In this document: positions 25,931 through 34,609 of the stretch, in pieces
Numbering within the stretch: the stretch's first letter is position 1
How the letters are laid out: each line of letters begins with the position of its first letter
Assembly (NCBI RefSeq): GCF_003226565.1
Contig: NZ_QKOE01000001.1
Location: 62,001-126,000 of the forward strand
Length of the DNA stretch: 64,000 nt
DNA from: Parazoarcus communis SWub3 = DSM 12120
GTDB taxonomy: Bacteria > Pseudomonadota > Gammaproteobacteria > Burkholderiales > Rhodocyclaceae
Direction of reading: 5' to 3'
Position numbers and translations under genes: made by a program
The notes under the pieces: model-generated
What the model saw: only the letters and a program-made list of their open reading frames with translations
Database searches by the model: none
What the model was told of the DNA's origin: nothing

Positions 25931-26926
25931 ATGGACATGAATCTTCTACAGCTGCTTTTCGATCGTTTCACCATCACGCTGACCTCGGTGGTGGTGTTGG
26001 CCACCGTGTTACCCGCACAGGGCGCCTTTGCGGTGTTCTTTGAAGGCTTGACCCACGCAGGGATTGCCCTGCTGTTCTTTTTGCACGGAGCCCGGCTGTC
26101 GCGCCGCGCGATCATCGACGGTGCAATGCACTGGCGCCTGCACCTGCTGGTATTTCTGTGCACCTTCGCGCTGTTCCCGCTACTGGGGCTGGCACTCGGC
26201 CCGATACTGCGCCCTCTTCTGGGCGATGCACTGTGGCTGGGCATGCTGTATCTGTGCCTGCTGCCAGGGACGGTACAGTCGGCAATTGCCTTTACCTCGA
26301 TCGCGCGCGGCAACATACCGGCGGCGGTCTGCGCGGCCTCGGCGTCCAGCCTGGTCGGTATCGTGCTGACGCCCTTGCTGGCTGGCGCGGTGCTGGGCAC
26401 GGCCAGTACCGGCGTGCCACTGGGTGAAGCCATCCTGAAGATTGGTGTGCAGTTGTTGCTGCCTTTTGCTGCCGGGCATGCGCTGCGCCCCTGGATCGGC
26501 GACTGGGTGGCACGGCGACAGCGCGGGCTGCGCCTGGTCGATCAGGGGTCGATCCTGCTGGTGGTCTATACCGCCTTCGGCGCGGCGGTGCTCGACGGCT
26601 TGTGGCGGGCGGTCCCCGCCTCGGCGCTGGCTCAACTGGTGCTGTGCTGTGTCGTGTTGCTTGCGCTGATACTGGTCGTCACGACCTGGCTTGCCCGTGT
26701 GCTGGGGTTCAATGTCGAGGACGAGATCACGATCGTGTTCTGCGGCTCGAAGAAGAGCATGGCCACCGGGGTTCCGATGGCGCAGATCATTTTCAGCGGC
26801 GGAGCCGTGGGGCTGGTCATCCTGCCACTGATGGTGTTCCACCAGATCCAGCTGATGGTGTGTGCGGTGATGGCGCGGCGGTATGCGGAACGTGGACAGC
26901 TGGCATCGTCCACACCGTCACACTGA
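25931..26926 (+). CDS. Bile acid:sodium symporter-family (SLC10A7-like) transporter
   Basis: 331-residue membrane protein of about 10 helices, related to the SBF/YfeH/SLC10A7 group: GLTHAGIALLFFLHGARLSRRAI, LLPGTVQSAIAFTSIARGN, ASASSLVGIVLTPLLAG, and the late FCGSKKSMATGVPMAQIIF motif. Family members carry organic anions with sodium; the name does not prove bile-acid transport, and the bacterial branch is mostly uncharacterised. Located beside a divergent AraC regulator and between steroid-type genes, so uptake of a bile acid or related acid is a fair hypothesis. Confidence 0.86.
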   Translation: MDMNLLQLLFDRFTITLTSVVVLATVLPAQGAFAVFFEGLTHAGIALLFFLHGARLSRRAIIDGAMHWRLHLLVFLCTFALFPLLGLALGPILRPLLGDALWLGMLYLCLLPGTVQSAIAFTSIARGNIPAAVCAASASSLVGIVLTPLLAGAVLGTASTGVPLGEAILKIGVQLLLPFAAGHALRPWIGDWVARRQRGLRLVDQGSILLVVYTAFGAAVLDGLWRAVPASALAQLVLCCVVLLALILVVTTWLARVLGFNVEDEITIVFCGSKKSMATGVPMAQIIFSGGAVGLVILPLMVFHQIQLMVCAVMARRYAERGQLASSTPSH

Positions 26927-26950
26927 GACTGGCGCCGCACCGTCGTCGGC

Positions 26951-27751
26951 TCACGATGCGGCTGCGTTGGCGGCAGCCAGAAAAGCCGGCCGCTCGCCCC
27001 CACCATGCAACAACAGATTGGTGCCGGCAAAATAGGCAGCCATCGGCGAGCCGGCATACAGGCAGGCATCGGCAATGTCCTGCGGGGTGGCCATGCGCCC
27101 GGCCGGAATGGTAGCGCCAACGGCCGCGATGCCGGCATCGTCGCCATAATGAAGGTGGGCCTGCTCAGTCTGCACCAGCCCCGGACTGATCGCCAGCACC
27201 CTTACCTTGGGGGCCCACTCCACGGCCAGCGAAGCGGCCAGCGACAGCACACCAGCCTTGGCCGCGCCATAGGCCGCGGTGCCCGGTGACGGGCGCGAGG
27301 CCGCGACACTGCCGATGAACAGGATGACACCGCCCTCGGCCTGTTGCTGCATCAGGGCGTTGGCCTGTTGGGCAACATTGAGCGGCGCAATCAGGTTGAG
27401 GCGGATGATGCCTTCATGAAAGCGGGGTGAGGCTGTGTCGGCAAGCGCAAAGGGCGCACCGCCAGCATTGTTCACCAGCACATCCAGCCGGCCGAAACGG
27501 GTGCGGATGTCGGCAAACAGACGCTGCAGCGATTCGATGTCGCGCACGTCCGCGGCACAGAAATCCGCCCGCTTGCCATCGACCTCCGGCAGGGCGTCGG
27601 GCGCATTGCGGCCGCACACGACCACGCTGGCTCCGGCCGCGAGAAACCCGCGGGCGATACCGGCGCCGATGCCCTTGGTGCCGCCGGTGACCAGCACGAC
27701 CTTGCCTTGGTAGTCGAGCGCCGCAGCGGCAGGGGAAGCCGGATTGTTCAT
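26951..27751 (-). CDS. SDR-family oxidoreductase
   Basis: 266-residue short-chain dehydrogenase: VTGGTKGIGAGIARGF cofactor motif, NNAGGAPFA, then ILFIGSVAASRPSPGTAAYGAAKAG with Ser, Tyr and Lys, and VLAISPGLVQTEQ. The C-terminal loop YFAGTNLLLHGGGERPAF is somewhat unusual. TGGAGAATGGC precedes ATG 27751, which is preferred over ATG 27763. It ends 25 bases from the convergent symporter gene. Its promoter shares box E with the divergent enoyl-CoA hydratase. Probable 3-hydroxyacyl-CoA or hydroxysteroid oxidation. Confidence 0.87.
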   Translation of the reverse strand: MNNPASPAAAALDYQGKVVLVTGGTKGIGAGIARGFLAAGASVVVCGRNAPDALPEVDGKRADFCAADVRDIESLQRLFADIRTRFGRLDVLVNNAGGAPFALADTASPRFHEGIIRLNLIAPLNVAQQANALMQQQAEGGVILFIGSVAASRPSPGTAAYGAAKAGVLSLAASLAVEWAPKVRVLAISPGLVQTEQAHLHYGDDAGIAAVGATIPAGRMATPQDIADACLYAGSPMAAYFAGTNLLLHGGGERPAFLAAANAAAS

Positions 27752-27808
27752 GCCATTCTCCATCAGGATTGCCTGCTGTCGAGTCTAGGCGCGCACATCG
27801 TCCCGATC

Positions 27809-27827
27809 GTCGTCTGAACGGACGATG
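27809..27827. promoter_or_regulatory. Regulon box E (bidirectional)
   Basis: GTCGTCTGAACGGACGATG. A -10-like TAGACT on the - strand (27782-27787) and AATAAT on the + strand (27849-27854) are both centred 33.5 bp from the box centre, so one site may serve both divergent genes. An extra CATCGTCC half site lies at 27796-27803. Confidence 0.72.
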
Positions 27828-27924
27828 AAGGACTTGCCCGACAGACGGAATAATCATCGCATCCCCTGCCGCGGGCGCCACAAGCCGCAACGTGCCCGCC
27901 CGACCGGCATTCCTGGAGCCCCCG

Positions 27925-28713
27925 ATGAGCACCGACACTGCCCTACCGCCCCTGCTGCTGGAACACCTGGAAGGAGGTGTTGCCTTGCTTCGCCTGAACC
28001 GGCCACATGCCACCAACGCCTTGTCGCTGGAGTTGCAGGCACTGCTGTCACAACGCTTCACCGAACTGGCGTCAGACGACACCGTGCGCTGCATCGTGCT
28101 GACCGGCGGTGACAAAGTGTTCGCCGCAGGTGGCGACATCACCAGCATGGCCGGTGCCGGGCCGATCGAGATCACCCAGCGCCACACCGAGCGGGTCTGG
28201 GCCCCGATCCAGCACTGCCCCAAGCCGGTCATCGCCGCGGTGTGCGGCTATGCCTACGGTGGCGGCTGCGAGCTGGCAATGCTGGCGGACATCATCGTCG
28301 CGGGCGAAGGCGCACGCTTCTGCCAGCCCGAAATCCGCATCGGCATCATGCCCGGCATTGGCGGCACACAACGCCTGGTACGGGCAGTGGGCAAGACCAA
28401 GGCCATGCGCATGGCGCTGACCGGCAAACCGATTACCGCACACGAGGCCTGGACCGCCGGTCTGGTCAGCGACCTGGTGGCGGACGAGCAGGTGATTCCG
28501 ACTGCGATCGAACTGGCCCGGACCATTGCCGCCATGCCGCCCCTGGCGGCCGAGCAGATCAAGGAGTGCATCCTGCTCGGCATGGATGCCCCCCTTGAGT
28601 CCGCGCTGGCCATGGAGCGTCGTGCCAACGCCCTGCTGTTTGCCTCACGCGACCAGAAGGAAGGCATGCAGGCCTTCATCGACAAGCGTCCGCCGCAATT
28701 CGAAGGCCGCTGA
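27925..28713 (+). CDS. Enoyl-CoA hydratase/isomerase (crotonase)
   Basis: 262-residue crotonase. The oxyanion-hole segment is FAAGGDITSM. Both catalytic acids are present: Glu in GGGCELAMLADI and Glu in QPEIRIGIMPGIGGTQRL, as in true 2-enoyl-CoA hydratases. The ATG at 27925 has GGAG eight bases before it; 33 bases of open frame upstream were left out. Followed by an SDR gene 54 bases downstream, so hydration and hydroxyacyl oxidation are encoded together. Under box E. Likely acts on a ring- or side-chain-derived enoyl-CoA. Confidence 0.9.
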   Translation: MSTDTALPPLLLEHLEGGVALLRLNRPHATNALSLELQALLSQRFTELASDDTVRCIVLTGGDKVFAAGGDITSMAGAGPIEITQRHTERVWAPIQHCPKPVIAAVCGYAYGGGCELAMLADIIVAGEGARFCQPEIRIGIMPGIGGTQRLVRAVGKTKAMRMALTGKPITAHEAWTAGLVSDLVADEQVIPTAIELARTIAAMPPLAAEQIKECILLGMDAPLESALAMERRANALLFASRDQKEGMQAFIDKRPPQFEGR

Positions 28714-28767
28714 GCAGCAGACGCGGCCACCTCACGCCACCCCATTTTTCTTGCACAGGAACACCGC

Positions 28768-29550
28768 ATGATGTCCGATTCATCCCAGGTTACCGCCTTC
28801 CCGCCCCTCTTCCGGCTCGACGGTTGTGTTGCCATCGTCACTGGCGCCGGCCGCGGCATGGGCCGTGGCGTTGCCGAGACCCTGGCCCGCCAAGGTGCCA
28901 CTGTGGCGATCAACGACTACTTTCCCGAACGTGCCGAAGCCGCCGCTGCCGAACTGCGCGCGGCCGGGCTGAAGGCACTGGCTGCGCCGGCCGATGTCAC
29001 CGACTACGATGCGGTGCAGGACATGGTGGCCGCAGTGCACAAACAGGTGGGCATCGTCGACATCTATGTTTCCAACGCAGGCGTACCGACCAGCGGGATG
29101 GGCTATGGCAAGTTTCTGGACTCCAGGCCGGACGACTGGGAGCGCTTCGTGCAGCTCAACATGTATGGACTGATGAATGGCTGCCATGCGGTGCTGCCGG
29201 GCATGATCGAGCGCAAGTGGGGCCGCATCGTGGCGATCACCTCCGAATCATGGCGCGCCGCAGTGCCGATGGGCATTGCTGCCTACGCGGCCTCCAAGGC
29301 TGGCGTGGTGGGCTTCGTGCGCCAGCTGGCCGCCGAGGTCGGGCGCAAAGGGGTCAATGTGAATGCGCTGTCACTGGGTACGATGAACAACTGGGAAGGC
29401 TCGGAAGAGCTCGCTCGCAAGAACTGCATCATTCCCCGCGCCGGCTCGCCGGCCGATGTCGGCGCCGGCGTGGCCTGGCTGGCTTCGCGCGAGGCAGAAT
29501 GGGTGACCGGGCAGATCGTCCCGCTCAATGGCGGCGGCATCACCGCCTGA
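28768..29550 (+). CDS. SDR-family oxidoreductase
   Basis: 260-residue short-chain dehydrogenase: IVTGAGRGMGRGVAE, VSNAGVPTSGMG, catalytic Ser/Tyr/Lys in ITSESWRAAVPMGIAAYAASKAG, and WVTGQIVPLNGGG. It could begin at the first or second of two consecutive ATGs. It forms a two-gene unit with the enoyl-CoA hydratase and would oxidise the resulting 3-hydroxyacyl-CoA or a ring alcohol. The N-terminal extension of about 20 residues before the Rossmann strand is slightly longer than usual. Confidence 0.88.
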   Translation: MMSDSSQVTAFPPLFRLDGCVAIVTGAGRGMGRGVAETLARQGATVAINDYFPERAEAAAAELRAAGLKALAAPADVTDYDAVQDMVAAVHKQVGIVDIYVSNAGVPTSGMGYGKFLDSRPDDWERFVQLNMYGLMNGCHAVLPGMIERKWGRIVAITSESWRAAVPMGIAAYAASKAGVVGFVRQLAAEVGRKGVNVNALSLGTMNNWEGSEELARKNCIIPRAGSPADVGAGVAWLASREAEWVTGQIVPLNGGGITA

Positions 29551-29576
29551 CCCTGCCAGAAACGGCCGCCCGCCGT

Positions 29577-30104
29577 TCATGCTTGATCGGGGCGGGCGTG
29601 CTGCAGGATGCCCTCGATGACCCGCGCCGTCTGCAGCAGACGGCGGACCGACTCACGGGTAAAGGCGTAGGCCTGATCGTCGACACCATCGCGCAACACG
29701 TCCCAGCGCCCGTTATCGGTGCGCCTGACCTTGCCCAGCTGGCGCAGCTTGTCCAGCTTGCGTCGTACCGTTTCCTTGGGCAGACCCGACACCTGAACCA
29801 GGTCGGTCAGCCGCACCGGGTGATGCTCCCCCAGCAGAAAACCATCGGACGACAGCAATTCGGACGGGGCCGCACCAGGTCTGATCGCATGCGCCACATT
29901 CAGATGGGCGAGCATGCCCCAGAGCATGGCCGACTCGAGGTCGAGTTCAAGCTCCTGGATCATCCGCCGCATGTGGTCGACCAGATGCCGGTTGGCTGCA
30001 AAGGCCACCATGGCAAAGGCCTTGTCGAAGCGCTGGTCGAAATCATCCACAGCCGGACTCCTTGCAGGCAGATGGCCCGGAATGGGCCGAACACGCACCA
30101 TCAT
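29577..30104 (-). CDS. Winged-helix transcriptional regulator
   Basis: 175-residue DNA-binding protein. After a helical N-terminal half (FAMVAFAANRHLVDHMRRMIQELELDLESAM), a winged helix is seen at RLTDLVQVSGLPKETVRRKLDKLRQLGKVRRTDNGRWDV. The type is MarR/IclR-like, not assigned to a named family. AAGGGA precedes ATG 30104; other ATGs lie further up. It is divergent from the RRM gene and close to the RND operon and may control that operon, which is inference. Confidence 0.72.
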   Translation of the reverse strand: MMVRVRPIPGHLPARSPAVDDFDQRFDKAFAMVAFAANRHLVDHMRRMIQELELDLESAMLWGMLAHLNVAHAIRPGAAPSELLSSDGFLLGEHHPVRLTDLVQVSGLPKETVRRKLDKLRQLGKVRRTDNGRWDVLRDGVDDQAYAFTRESVRRLLQTARVIEGILQHARPDQA

Positions 30105-30170
30105 GATTCCCTTGTCGTTATCCTGCAAGACGACCAAGATAATGTTTCAACAGCTGCGGAGGCGCCCGTC

Positions 30171-30410
30171 ATGAAGCTCATGCTGTCCGGCCTGAGTCCG
30201 GAAACCGATGTCGATAAACTGCGTGAACGCATGAGCCACTTTGGGCCGGTCATCAGTATCGACTCAATCCATGAAGGCAACCCCGATCAACCCTGGTTCA
30301 TCGTCGAACTTGACCTGTCGGCCGGCGCCGCCAATGAGGTCGCCCGCAGGATAGACGGCATCTACTTTCATGGCCGCTTTGTACACGCACGCGTCCTCCC
30401 CCATGCGTGA
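30171..30410 (+). CDS. Small RRM-type RNA-binding protein
   Basis: 79 residues with one RNA-recognition-motif-like fold: MKLMLSGLSPETDVDKLRERMSHFGPV (strand, helix), then PWFIVELDLS and the last strand HGRFVHARVLP. The RNP-1 aromatic pattern is weak. The frame is open far upstream, but GGAGG lies 8 bases before the ATG at 30171 and the fold begins there. The adaptor gene of the RND pump starts 37 bases later, so it may be co-transcribed. Role unknown. Confidence 0.7.
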   Translation: MKLMLSGLSPETDVDKLRERMSHFGPVISIDSIHEGNPDQPWFIVELDLSAGAANEVARRIDGIYFHGRFVHARVLPHA

Positions 30411-30447
30411 TACCCGCCAGACCCCGATCTCCCCATGGATGCACACC

Positions 30448-31515
30448 ATGCCCCGCACCTCCCGCGCCGCCGCTGTCGCCCTGTTGAGTCTGCTGCTCGC
30501 CGCTTGCGGTGACTCACCGCCACCGGCCGCGGCACCAGACCCGGTTCGCCCCGCACCAATCCTCACCATCGGCACCCAGGCCAGCGCCGACGCCCTCCGG
30601 CTGCCCGGAAGGGTGCGCGCCGCACGGCGTGCGGAGCTCTCCTTCGATGTGCCAGGCTTTGTCGATCAATTCAGCCTGGAAGAAGGCCGTCAGGTGAAGG
30701 CCGGTGAAGTGGTCGCCCGCCTTGACGACGGGGTATACAAGGCCAGGCTGGACGCCGCACGGGCCGAATTCGAACGCGCCAGAACCGATCTGGCGCGCTA
30801 TCAGCGCCTGTGGGAAACCGAGCTGGCGGTGGCACGCTCCGAGGTCGACGAGCGAAGTGCCCGGCTGGAAACCGCACGTACCAACCTGGCCGCAGCAGAG
30901 CAAAGTCTGGCCGACACCGTGATCAAGGCGCCGTTTGCTGGCGTGATCACCCGGCGCCGCATCGAACCCTTCACCAATGTGCAGGCCAAGCAGGCAATTG
31001 CCGAACTGCAGGACTTGCGTGCGCTCGAAGTCGTGGTCAACGTGCCCGAGCGCCTGGTGCGCCGCATGCAGACCCACCAGGACGCCGTTGCCTACCTCGA
31101 GGGCGAGGCGGACGAAGCCTTGCCGCTGGTGCTGAAATCCTACGCTGCCGAAGCAGACCCGCTGACCCAGACCTATGCCGTGGTGCTCAGCATCAGCGCG
31201 CTGCCAAAGCGTCTGACCCTGTTGCCCGGCATGGCGGTGACCGTCAAGCCCACCACGAACGCCGCCACGCCGGCCCCGACCGACGCGGTACATCTGATTC
31301 CGCTTGCTGCCGTTGCAGCCGATGCCCAGGGTCATCCAGGCGTCTGGGTGGTGGACAAGGATGGCAAAGTCGCGCGGCGACCGATCCGCACCGGCACCGT
31401 CCAGGGTGCGGACATCGTTGTGGAGTCCGGACTGACAAACGGAGAACGCATCGTGACCGCAGGGGTCGCTGCACTGCGCGAAGGCATGCAGGTACGCCCG
31501 CTGGAAGCACGCTGA
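30448..31515 (+). CDS. RND efflux periplasmic adaptor lipoprotein
   Basis: 355-residue membrane-fusion protein. A lipoprotein signal MPRTSRAAAVALLSLLLAAC gives Cys20 as the lipid-carrying residue. Then come the barrel-sandwich half motifs (RAELSFDVPGFVDQF, AGEVVARLDDGVYKARLDAA), a coiled-coil hairpin (residues about 85-150) and TVIKAPFAGVITRRRIEPF. It links the inner-membrane pump to the outer-membrane channel encoded downstream. Upstream in-frame ATGs exist (30439, 30403), but the signal sequence is best from 30448. Confidence 0.88.
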   Translation: MPRTSRAAAVALLSLLLAACGDSPPPAAAPDPVRPAPILTIGTQASADALRLPGRVRAARRAELSFDVPGFVDQFSLEEGRQVKAGEVVARLDDGVYKARLDAARAEFERARTDLARYQRLWETELAVARSEVDERSARLETARTNLAAAEQSLADTVIKAPFAGVITRRRIEPFTNVQAKQAIAELQDLRALEVVVNVPERLVRRMQTHQDAVAYLEGEADEALPLVLKSYAAEADPLTQTYAVVLSISALPKRLTLLPGMAVTVKPTTNAATPAPTDAVHLIPLAAVAADAQGHPGVWVVDKDGKVARRPIRTGTVQGADIVVESGLTNGERIVTAGVAALREGMQVRPLEAR

Positions 31516-31531
31516 GACTGGGCGGTCACCG

Positions 31532-34500
31532 ATGAATATTGCCGAATACACCCTCCGCAAATCCGTCGTCGCCTGGCTGGCCACCGTGTTGGTGCTGGCT
31601 GGTGGCTGGCTGGCCTACGAACGCCTGGGCCGCTTCGAAGACCCGGAGTTCGTCATCCGCCAGGCGGTGGTCGTCACCAGCTACCCAGGTGCCTCACCTG
31701 CTCAGGTGGCTGAAGAGATCACCGATCTGATCGAAGGTGCGGTACAGCAGATGCAGGAGGTGGAAGAAGTCACCTCGGTATCGCGTGCGGGTGAGTCGCT
31801 GGTCAAGGTTAAGGCCCGGCTCGCCTTCTCGCGCAACCAGGCGGAGCTGGATCAAGTCTGGAACAAGCTGCGAAGCAAGATTGCCGAAGCGGCGCGCGCC
31901 TTGCCTCCAGGGGCAGCCGAACCCGTGGTCAAAGGCGATTTCGGCGACGTGTTTGCGCTGTTCTACGCGGTGACCGGTGAGGGCTACAGCCCCCGCCAGC
32001 TCTACGACTATGTCGACTTTCTGCGCCGCGAGCTGGTCCTGGTGCCGGGCGTGGCCAAGGTTGCACTGCTGGGCGAGCACAAGGAGGCCATCTACGTCGA
32101 GATCTCGCATTCACGAGCGGCCCAACTTGGGGTACCGCTCGACAGCATCTACGCCTCGCTGCGGGCGCAGAACGTGGTGACCCCGGCCGGCGCGGTCAAC
32201 AGCGGCTCGCTGCGCCTGCAGATACAGGCTGCCGATTCGATCGTGTCGGTGGAAGACCTTGGCGAACTGGTGGTGGCCGGTGACGCCAGAAGCGGCTTGC
32301 TGCGGCTGCGCGACGTGGCCGACATCCACCGCGGATACATCGACCCACCAAGCGCCTTGATGCGTTACGACGGGCGCCCGGCAATTGGTCTGGGGGTATC
32401 GAATGTGCTGGGTGGCAACGTCGTGGAGATGGGCGATGCAGTCAAACGCCGGCTGGCCGAACTCGAAGGTCAGCGTCCGGTCGGCATGGAACTCAACGTC
32501 GTATCCTTCCAGTCGGACTCGGTGCGGTTGGCCGTCGCCAGCTTCGTCGACAATCTGGTGGCCGCAGTGGCGATCGTGGTGGTGGTGCTGTTGCTGTTCA
32601 TGGGCCTGCGCAGCGGGCTGATCATTGGCGCGGTGCTGGTGCTGACCGTCGCCGGCACACTGATTGCGATGCTGATGGACGGGATCGCCATGCAGCGTAT
32701 CTCGCTGGGTGCCCTGATCATTGCACTGGGCATGCTGGTGGACAATGCAATCGTCGTCACGGATGGCATCCTGGTGCGGCTGCAGAAAGGGGAACAGGTT
32801 GCCACCGCGGCCGGTGCCGTAGTACGCGCCACAATCTGGCCTTTGCTTGGCGGTACGGTCGTCGGCATCCTGGCATTCAGTGCGATCGGTCTGTCGCCTT
32901 CCGACATGGGCGAGTACGCCGGCTCGCTGTTCTGGGTCATCCTGTATTCGATGCTGCTGTCGTGGCTGTTTGCGATCACGCTGACGCCACTGCTGTGCGC
33001 TGCCTTCCTGAAGGCCCGGGTTAACGACGCCGCGCAGGAGGGCCACATGCTGCGCGCCTACCGCCGCCTGCTGCAAACCACACTTGAACGCCGCGTCCTC
33101 AGCGGCCTTGTGCTGGTGGCGCTGCTGATGGCCGGCATTGTCGCCTTCAGCCATGTTCCACCAGGTTTCATGCCCGATTCGGCACGACCGCAGTTCGTCG
33201 TCGACCTGTCACTGCCGCAGGGCACCGACATCCACAGCACCGCGGCCATGATCGCCCAGGCAGAGGAAAAGGTTCAGGCAGCGCCCGGCGTCCGTCACGT
33301 CACCAGCTTCATCGGCCAGGGCGGCTTGCGCTTCATGCTGACCTACAGCCCGGAAGACCCCAACCCGGCCTACGGCCAGTTGCTGGTGGATGTTGACGAC
33401 TTCGCCGCAATTGCAGGCCTGATCGATCGTCTGCAGCCCGAGCTCGAAGCAGCCTTTCCCGATGCGAGCGTAAAGGTATGGAAGTTCATGCTGGGTCGCG
33501 GCGGCGGCAAGAAAATCGAGGCCGCCTTTCGCGGACCCGATCCTGCCGTGCTGCGCCGTCTTGCCGATGAAGCCAAGACCCTCATGGCAGCCGACCCGGA
33601 GGCGCTGGCCATCCAGGACGACTGGCGCCAGGCCGTGCCCGTGGTGCGCCCGCGCATCTCGCTTGAGGCAGCGCAACGTGCCGGGGTGCTACCTTCTGAC
33701 ATTGCAGCGGCCCTGCAGCGCAACTATGTAGGCAGCCAGATCGGGGTGTATCGCGAGCACGAACGTTTGATCCCGATTCTGGCGCGGGCACCGGCAGACG
33801 AACGCAGCGGCGCAGAAGCGCTGGGCAATGTGCAGGTGTTCAGCCCGACGGCGGGCAAGTATGTGCCGGTCAGCCAGTTCGTCGAGCGCGTGGACACGGT
33901 GTGGGAGGATGCGTTGATCCGGCGCGAAAACCGCTTCCCGACCATCAAGGCGCAGTGCGATCCGCCTGCCGGGCAACTGTCTGCACCCTTGTTCGAACGC
34001 CTGCGTCCGCAGATCGAGGCCATTCCGCTGCCGCCGGGTTATGTCCTGGAATGGCACGGCGAGCACAAGGCATCGGCCGAAGCCAACGCAGGTCTGGCTG
34101 CGGCCGCACCATTCGGCTTCGCTGCGATGGTGGTTGCGGTGATCGTCATGTTCAACGGTCTGCGTCAGACCGCGGTGATCTGGCTGACCGTGCCACTGGC
34201 GGTGGTCGGTGTTGCCGCGGGCCTGCTGCTGTTCCAGGCGCCGTTCGAGTTCATGGCCATCCTGGGTTTCCTGAGCCTGACCGGCATGCTGATCAAGAAC
34301 GCGATCGTGCTGGTTGACCAGATCGACGTCGAGATACGCGAAGGCAAGCCGCGCATGCAGGCAGTGCTCGACGCATCGGCCAGCCGGGCCCGACCGGTAT
34401 TCCTGGGGGCGGCGACCACGGTGCTGGGCGTGGCACCGCTACTGGTCGACCCCTTCTTTCACAGCATGGCGGTGACCATCATGTTCGGCCTGACCTTCGC

Positions 34501-34609
34501 CACCGGCCTGACGCTGGTGGTGGTGCCGTGGCTATATGCGGGCTTCTTCCGCATCCGTAGCGATGAAGCGAGCACGCTCCCGCTCAACCCGCCGGAGACG
34601 ACCCGATGA
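31532..34609 (+). CDS. RND efflux permease
   Basis: 1025-residue resistance-nodulation-division transporter: N-terminal helix VVAWLATVLVLAGGWLAYERLG, two large periplasmic domains, helices 2-6 from about residue 340 (NLVAAVAIVVVVLLLFMGLRSG), the proton-path region GALIIALGMLVDNAIVVTDGILVR (Asp pair in helix 4), and a matching second half with GFLSLTGMLIKNAIVLVDQID. Length and motifs are full. The divergent Asp context and short loops fit the NolG/multidrug group rather than heavy-metal pumps. Starts 16 bases after the adaptor; its last four bases overlap the channel gene. Substrate unknown. Confidence 0.92.
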   Translation: MNIAEYTLRKSVVAWLATVLVLAGGWLAYERLGRFEDPEFVIRQAVVVTSYPGASPAQVAEEITDLIEGAVQQMQEVEEVTSVSRAGESLVKVKARLAFSRNQAELDQVWNKLRSKIAEAARALPPGAAEPVVKGDFGDVFALFYAVTGEGYSPRQLYDYVDFLRRELVLVPGVAKVALLGEHKEAIYVEISHSRAAQLGVPLDSIYASLRAQNVVTPAGAVNSGSLRLQIQAADSIVSVEDLGELVVAGDARSGLLRLRDVADIHRGYIDPPSALMRYDGRPAIGLGVSNVLGGNVVEMGDAVKRRLAELEGQRPVGMELNVVSFQSDSVRLAVASFVDNLVAAVAIVVVVLLLFMGLRSGLIIGAVLVLTVAGTLIAMLMDGIAMQRISLGALIIALGMLVDNAIVVTDGILVRLQKGEQVATAAGAVVRATIWPLLGGTVVGILAFSAIGLSPSDMGEYAGSLFWVILYSMLLSWLFAITLTPLLCAAFLKARVNDAAQEGHMLRAYRRLLQTTLERRVLSGLVLVALLMAGIVAFSHVPPGFMPDSARPQFVVDLSLPQGTDIHSTAAMIAQAEEKVQAAPGVRHVTSFIGQGGLRFMLTYSPEDPNPAYGQLLVDVDDFAAIAGLIDRLQPELEAAFPDASVKVWKFMLGRGGGKKIEAAFRGPDPAVLRRLADEAKTLMAADPEALAIQDDWRQAVPVVRPRISLEAAQRAGVLPSDIAAALQRNYVGSQIGVYREHERLIPILARAPADERSGAEALGNVQVFSPTAGKYVPVSQFVERVDTVWEDALIRRENRFPTIKAQCDPPAGQLSAPLFERLRPQIEAIPLPPGYVLEWHGEHKASAEANAGLAAAAPFGFAAMVVAVIVMFNGLRQTAVIWLTVPLAVVGVAAGLLLFQAPFEFMAILGFLSLTGMLIKNAIVLVDQIDVEIREGKPRMQAVLDASASRARPVFLGAATTVLGVAPLLVDPFFHSMAVTIMFGLTFATGLTLVVVPWLYAGFFRIRSDEASTLPLNPPETTR

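Noticed and set aside
27796-27814. Second full regulon box overlapping box E
   Set aside because: Only the CATCGTCC half matches; the other half does not fit the dyad, so it was kept as a half site only.
28824-30410. 528-codon + strand frame across an SDR and the intergenic region
   Set aside because: Most of it is an alternate frame of the SDR and antisense of the regulator; only its last 79 codons, after a good ribosome site, form the RRM-like protein.
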